In this document: one piece after another, positions 60,778 through 64,000 of the stretch
How positions within the stretch are numbered: position 1 is the stretch's first letter
Layout: each line of letters starts with the position of its first letter
Source of the DNA: Oceanicaulis sp052055585
GTDB taxonomy: Bacteria > Pseudomonadota > Alphaproteobacteria > Caulobacterales > Maricaulaceae
DNA: 64,000 bases
NCBI RefSeq assembly: GCF_052055585.1
Contig: NZ_CP170485.1
Location: 2,852,001-2,916,000 of the forward strand
Reading direction: 5' to 3'
Position numbers and translations under genes: made by a program
Notes under the pieces: model-generated
Told to the model about the DNA's origin: nothing
Databases searched by the model: none
The model's input: only the letters and a program-made list of their open reading frames with translations

Positions 60778-61965
60778 TCAGGCGTCGGGACGATGATCGT
60801 GCTCGTCATCCCCGCTGATATCATCCCAGAAGCGCTTCACCTTGTTGAAAAAGCCATCGCTTTCAGGATTACAGCCTGCGCCGGAAATCTCGCAGAACTC
60901 GCGCAGGATTTCTTTCTGACGGTCGGTCATCTTGCGCGGGGTCTCGACAAACAATTCCACATACATGTCGCCGCGGGCGCCGCCGCCATTGAGCTTGACC
61001 ATGCCCTTGTTGCGCAAGCGCATGCGTTCGCCGGTCTGGGCGCCTTCAGGGATGCGGATCTTGACCTTGCCGCCATCAATAGTGGGCGCATCGATCTCGC
61101 CGCCCAGCGCCGCGGTCACCATGGAGACCGGCGCGCGGCAGTACAGATTGGGTCCGTCACGCTCAAACAGGCCATGATGACCGACCGAGACGAAGATATA
61201 AAGATCGCCCTTGGGCCCGCCGCGCGCGCCCGCTTCGCCTTCACCGGCGAGGCGGATGCGCATGCCGTCCTCGACGCCCGCCGGGATCTGCACGCGCAGA
61301 TCACGTGTCTTGCGGACCCGGCCTGCGCCATCGCATTCCTGGCACGGCGTCTCGACATAGGAGCCGCGCCCGCCGCAAGTCGGACAGGTCTGTTCCATGG
61401 TGAAGAAGCCCTGGGTGCGCCGGATACGGCCCGCGCCCGCGCAGGTTTCACAGGTCGTCACGCCCGTGCCCGGCTCGGCCCCGTCGCCTTCACAGCGCTC
61501 ACAGGTCACGGTGGTGGGAACGCGGATATTGGCGTCCTTGCCGTGATAGGCCTCCTCGAGGCTGATCTGCATGTCATAGCGCAGGTCAGAGCCGCGAGCC
61601 GGTCCGGACCGACGCCCGCCGCCGCTCCGACGCCCGCCGCCCATGCCGAAGGCATCGCCAAAGACCTGCTCGAAAATATCTGCAAAATCGGCCGCGCCCG
61701 CACCGCCGCCAAACGGGTGACCCCCGCCGCCACCGCCTTGCTGGAAGGCGGCATGGCCCATGCGGTCATAGGCGGCGCGCTTGTCCGCGTCCGAAAGAAT
61801 GGCGTACGCCTCGCCGACTTCCTTGAACTTGGCTTCGGCTTCGGCGTCATCAGGGTTCTGGTCGGGATGGTATTTCATCGCCAGCTTGCGATAGGCGGAT
61901 TTGATCGCCTTCGCGTCGGCATCCCTGGCGACGCCCAGAACCTCATAATAATCGCGTTTGCTCAT
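60778..61965 (-). CDS. dnaJ: Chaperone protein DnaJ
   Basis: A 395-residue type I DnaJ. J domain with HPD (KYHPDQNPDD), a Gly-rich linker (about 75-135), four CxxCxGxG zinc motifs (CERCEGDG, CETCAGAG, CPTCGGRG, CQECDGAG), and the C-terminal substrate domains (QIPAGVEDGMRIRLAGEGEAG). It feeds unfolded clients to DnaK and stimulates its ATPase. It follows dnaK across a 92-bp gap with a hairpin. Confidence 0.98.
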   Translation of the reverse strand: MSKRDYYEVLGVARDADAKAIKSAYRKLAMKYHPDQNPDDAEAEAKFKEVGEAYAILSDADKRAAYDRMGHAAFQQGGGGGGHPFGGGAGAADFADIFEQVFGDAFGMGGGRRSGGGRRSGPARGSDLRYDMQISLEEAYHGKDANIRVPTTVTCERCEGDGAEPGTGVTTCETCAGAGRIRRTQGFFTMEQTCPTCGGRGSYVETPCQECDGAGRVRKTRDLRVQIPAGVEDGMRIRLAGEGEAGARGGPKGDLYIFVSVGHHGLFERDGPNLYCRAPVSMVTAALGGEIDAPTIDGGKVKIRIPEGAQTGERMRLRNKGMVKLNGGGARGDMYVELFVETPRKMTDRQKEILREFCEISGAGCNPESDGFFNKVKRFWDDISGDDEHDHRPDA

Positions 61966-62006
61966 GCGTGCGGTCCGGTGTTTGAAGTTTCAGCCCTGAA
62001 GCAACA

Positions 62007-62036
62007 CGGCCCCGCCCCTGATGCGGGACGGGGCCG
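62007..62036 (-). terminator. Hairpin in the dnaK-dnaJ intergenic region
   Basis: 62007-62014 and 62029-62036 form an 8-bp perfect GC stem, with part of the 14-nt loop able to extend it. No U-run follows on the minus strand. This fits partial attenuation between the two chaperone genes. Confidence 0.45.
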
Positions 62037-62057
62037 CGCGCCTCGTCTGGTAAAGCC

Positions 62058-63971
62058 TTAGGCGCTTTTCTTGTCGTCGTCGTCGTTCACTTCGGTGAAC
62101 TCGGCGTCGACCACGCCTTCTTCAGCTTCGGAATCCGCTTTCGCAGCGGCTTCCCCGCCATCAGCTTGCTGCGCAGCGTACATCGCCTCGCCCAGCTTCA
62201 TGGCGGCCTGCATCAGGGCTTGGGTCTTCTGCTGGATGGCTTCGGGGTCTTCACCCTCCTTGACGCCTTCCAGCTCCTTGATCGCATCCTCGATCGCGGC
62301 CTTGTCTTCGGCCGAGACCTTGTCGCCGAACTCCTCGACCTGTTTCTGGGTCTGGTGGATCAGCGCTTCAGCGTTGTTTTTCGCGTCAACAAGCTCACGG
62401 CGCTTCTTGTCCGCGTCGGCGTTGGCTTCCGCGTCCTTGACCATTTGCTCGATATCGCTGTCAGACAGACCGCCAGAGGCCTGGATACGGATCGCCTGTT
62501 CCTTGCCGGTGGCCTGGTCCTTGGCGGACACGTTCACAAGACCGTTGGCGTCGATGTCGAAGGTCACTTCGATCTGCGGCATGCCGCGCGGCGCCGGCGG
62601 AATGCCCACAAGGTCAAACTGGCCCAGCAGCTTGTTGTCCGCCGCCATTTCACGCTCGCCCTGGAAAACCCGGATCGTCACAGCGGTCTGATTGTCGTCC
62701 GCGGTGGAGAAGGTCTGGGACTTCTTGGTCGGGATCGTCGTGTTGCGGTCGATAAGACGGGTGAACACGCCGCCCAGGGTCTCGATGCCGAGGCTCAGCG
62801 GGGTCACGTCCAGCAGCAGCACGTCCTTGACGTCGCCCTGCAGCACGCCGGCCTGGATGGCGGCGCCCATGGCGACCACTTCATCCGGGTTCACGCCCTT
62901 GTGCGGCTCACGACCGAAGAAGCCTTTCACCGCTTCCTGGACCTTGGGCATGCGGGTCATGCCGCCGACCAGCACCACATCGTCGATTTCAGACGCAGAG
63001 ATGCCCGCATCCTTGAGCGCGTTCTTGCACGGCTCGATGGTGCGCTTGATCAGGTCGTCCACAAGGCTTTCCAGCTTGGCGCGGGAGAGCTTCATGTTGA
63101 GGTGTTTCGGACCGGACGCATCCGCGGTGATGAAGGGCAGGTTCACTTCATAGGACGAGGCGGAAGACAGCTCTTTCTTGGCTTTCTCCGCTTCCTCTTT
63201 CAGACGCTGCAGGGCCAGCTTGTCCTTGCGCAGGTCGATCGAGGTTTCCTTTTTGAACTCGTCTGCGAGGTATTCGACGATACGCATGTCGAAGTCTTCG
63301 CCGCCCAGGAAGGTGTCGCCATTGGTGGCTTTCACTTCAAAGACGCCATCGCCGATTTCCAGCACGGACACGTCGAAGGTGCCGCCGCCCAGGTCATAGA
63401 CCACGATGGTGCGGTTATCGCCCTTGTCGAGACCATAGGCGAGCGCTGCGGCCGTCGGCTCGTTGATAATGCGCAGAACTTCCAGACCCGCGATCTTGCC
63501 CGCATCCTTGGTCGCCTGACGCTGGGCGTCGTTGAAGTAGGCCGGCACGGTGATGACGGCTTTTTCAACTTTCGAGCCCAGATAGCTCTCGGCGGTTTCC
63601 TTCATTTTCTGAAGGATGAAGGCGGAAATTTCGCTCGGCGCGTACTTCTTGTCGCGGCCTTGCACCCACGCGTCGCCATTGGGGCCCTCGGTGATGGAAT
63701 AGGGCACCATATCCACGTCTTTTTTCACGGTCGGATCATTCATGGTCCGGCCGATCAGGCGTTTGATGGCGAAGAAGGTGTGGTCCGGGTTGGTCACGGC
63801 CTGGCGCTTGGCGGGCTGGCCGATCAGGCGCTCGCCGTCTTCCGTGAAGGCGACGACGGACGGGGTGGTCCGCATGCCTTCGGCGTTCTCGATCACTTTC
63901 GCCTGATCACCGTCCATGACGGCGACGCAGGAGTTGGTGGTCCCAAGGTCGATCCCGATAACTTTGCTCAT
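62058..63971 (-). CDS. dnaK: Chaperone protein DnaK (Hsp70)
   Basis: A 637-residue Hsp70. The nucleotide-binding domain has IGIDLGTTNSCVAV, VYDLGGGTFDVSVLEIG and VVLVGGMTRMPKVQ; the linker VLLLDVTPLSLGIETLGG leads to the substrate-binding domain, and the C-terminal lid ends in an acidic tail (VNDDDDKKSA). Length and motifs are complete. The upstream promoter lies beyond the end of the window, so RpoH or HrcA control cannot be judged. Confidence 0.99.
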   Translation of the reverse strand: MSKVIGIDLGTTNSCVAVMDGDQAKVIENAEGMRTTPSVVAFTEDGERLIGQPAKRQAVTNPDHTFFAIKRLIGRTMNDPTVKKDVDMVPYSITEGPNGDAWVQGRDKKYAPSEISAFILQKMKETAESYLGSKVEKAVITVPAYFNDAQRQATKDAGKIAGLEVLRIINEPTAAALAYGLDKGDNRTIVVYDLGGGTFDVSVLEIGDGVFEVKATNGDTFLGGEDFDMRIVEYLADEFKKETSIDLRKDKLALQRLKEEAEKAKKELSSASSYEVNLPFITADASGPKHLNMKLSRAKLESLVDDLIKRTIEPCKNALKDAGISASEIDDVVLVGGMTRMPKVQEAVKGFFGREPHKGVNPDEVVAMGAAIQAGVLQGDVKDVLLLDVTPLSLGIETLGGVFTRLIDRNTTIPTKKSQTFSTADDNQTAVTIRVFQGEREMAADNKLLGQFDLVGIPPAPRGMPQIEVTFDIDANGLVNVSAKDQATGKEQAIRIQASGGLSDSDIEQMVKDAEANADADKKRRELVDAKNNAEALIHQTQKQVEEFGDKVSAEDKAAIEDAIKELEGVKEGEDPEAIQQKTQALMQAAMKLGEAMYAAQQADGGEAAAKADSEAEEGVVDAEFTEVNDDDDKKSA

Positions 63972-64000
63972 CGCGTGCGTCTCTCCTGTTTAGCGGCGGG

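Overview
The window is a 64 kb piece of a GC-rich alphaproteobacterial chromosome. Inference from content: a marine, dimorphic Maricaulales or Hyphomonadaceae-type organism such as Oceanicaulis, Maricaulis or Hyphomonas. The grounds are the gene neighbourhoods (rpsA-ihfB, trpF-trpB-trpA-accD-folC, hemC-hemD-Mic60-hemY, dnaK-dnaJ), an alphaproteobacterial SOS box, a large TonB-dependent receptor of the oligotroph type, and an AccD whose zinc ribbon has decayed. Species cannot be fixed from sequence reading alone. Coding density is very high. No gap between genes exceeds 300 bases except the one holding tRNA-Thr. I saw no insertion sequence, integrase, CRISPR array or rRNA.

Layout. 0.1-8.3 kb: ribosomal protein S1 and IHF-beta, a HEQAH metalloprotease-like protein, then tryptophan synthesis (trpF, trpB, trpA) continuing into accD and folC. 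8.3-10.8 kb: small genes (DUF2061 membrane protein, secreted nuclease, DUF1674 protein) and htpX. 10.9-14.8 kb: a chemoreceptor translationally coupled to a small secreted protein, then a compact phage-tail-collar / DUF6916 / GNAT trio. 14.9-20.5 kb: a three-gene operon (TonB-dependent receptor, parallel beta-helix lipoprotein, diheme cytochrome c) with a divergent TetR regulator and an operator-like palindrome between them. 20.5-30.1 kb: SDR with divergent LysR regulator, acs, creatininase-family protein, a Rieske and a YciI protein, gpsA, tsaD. 30.2-35.4 kb: hemC, hemD, alphaproteobacterial Mic60/mitofilin, hemY, and a uridine-kinase-like gene.

35.4-48.3 kb: tRNA-Thr(CGT) followed by two 66-bp direct repeats, a hybrid histidine kinase, an exported isochorismatase-fold hydrolase, a disulfide-reductase-type flavoprotein beside a PAS-kinase/FixJ-like regulator pair, folD with DUF167 and yggT, a second membrane kinase, and tRNA-Ala(CGC). 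48.4-60.7 kb: MipA/OmpV porin-like protein, pterin dehydratase, queG, GST, a CDF transporter, uppP, LolA, thioesterase, an Ada-like repair protein, glyoxalase I, a small unknown gene under a near-consensus promoter carrying a GTTC-N7-GTTC SOS box, and dapB. 60.8-64 kb: dnaJ and dnaK.

Most of the window is ordinary housekeeping. The parts that look least described are the receptor / beta-helix / diheme cytochrome locus, the SOS-box gene at 58.5 kb, and the tail-collar trio at 12.8-14.3 kb.
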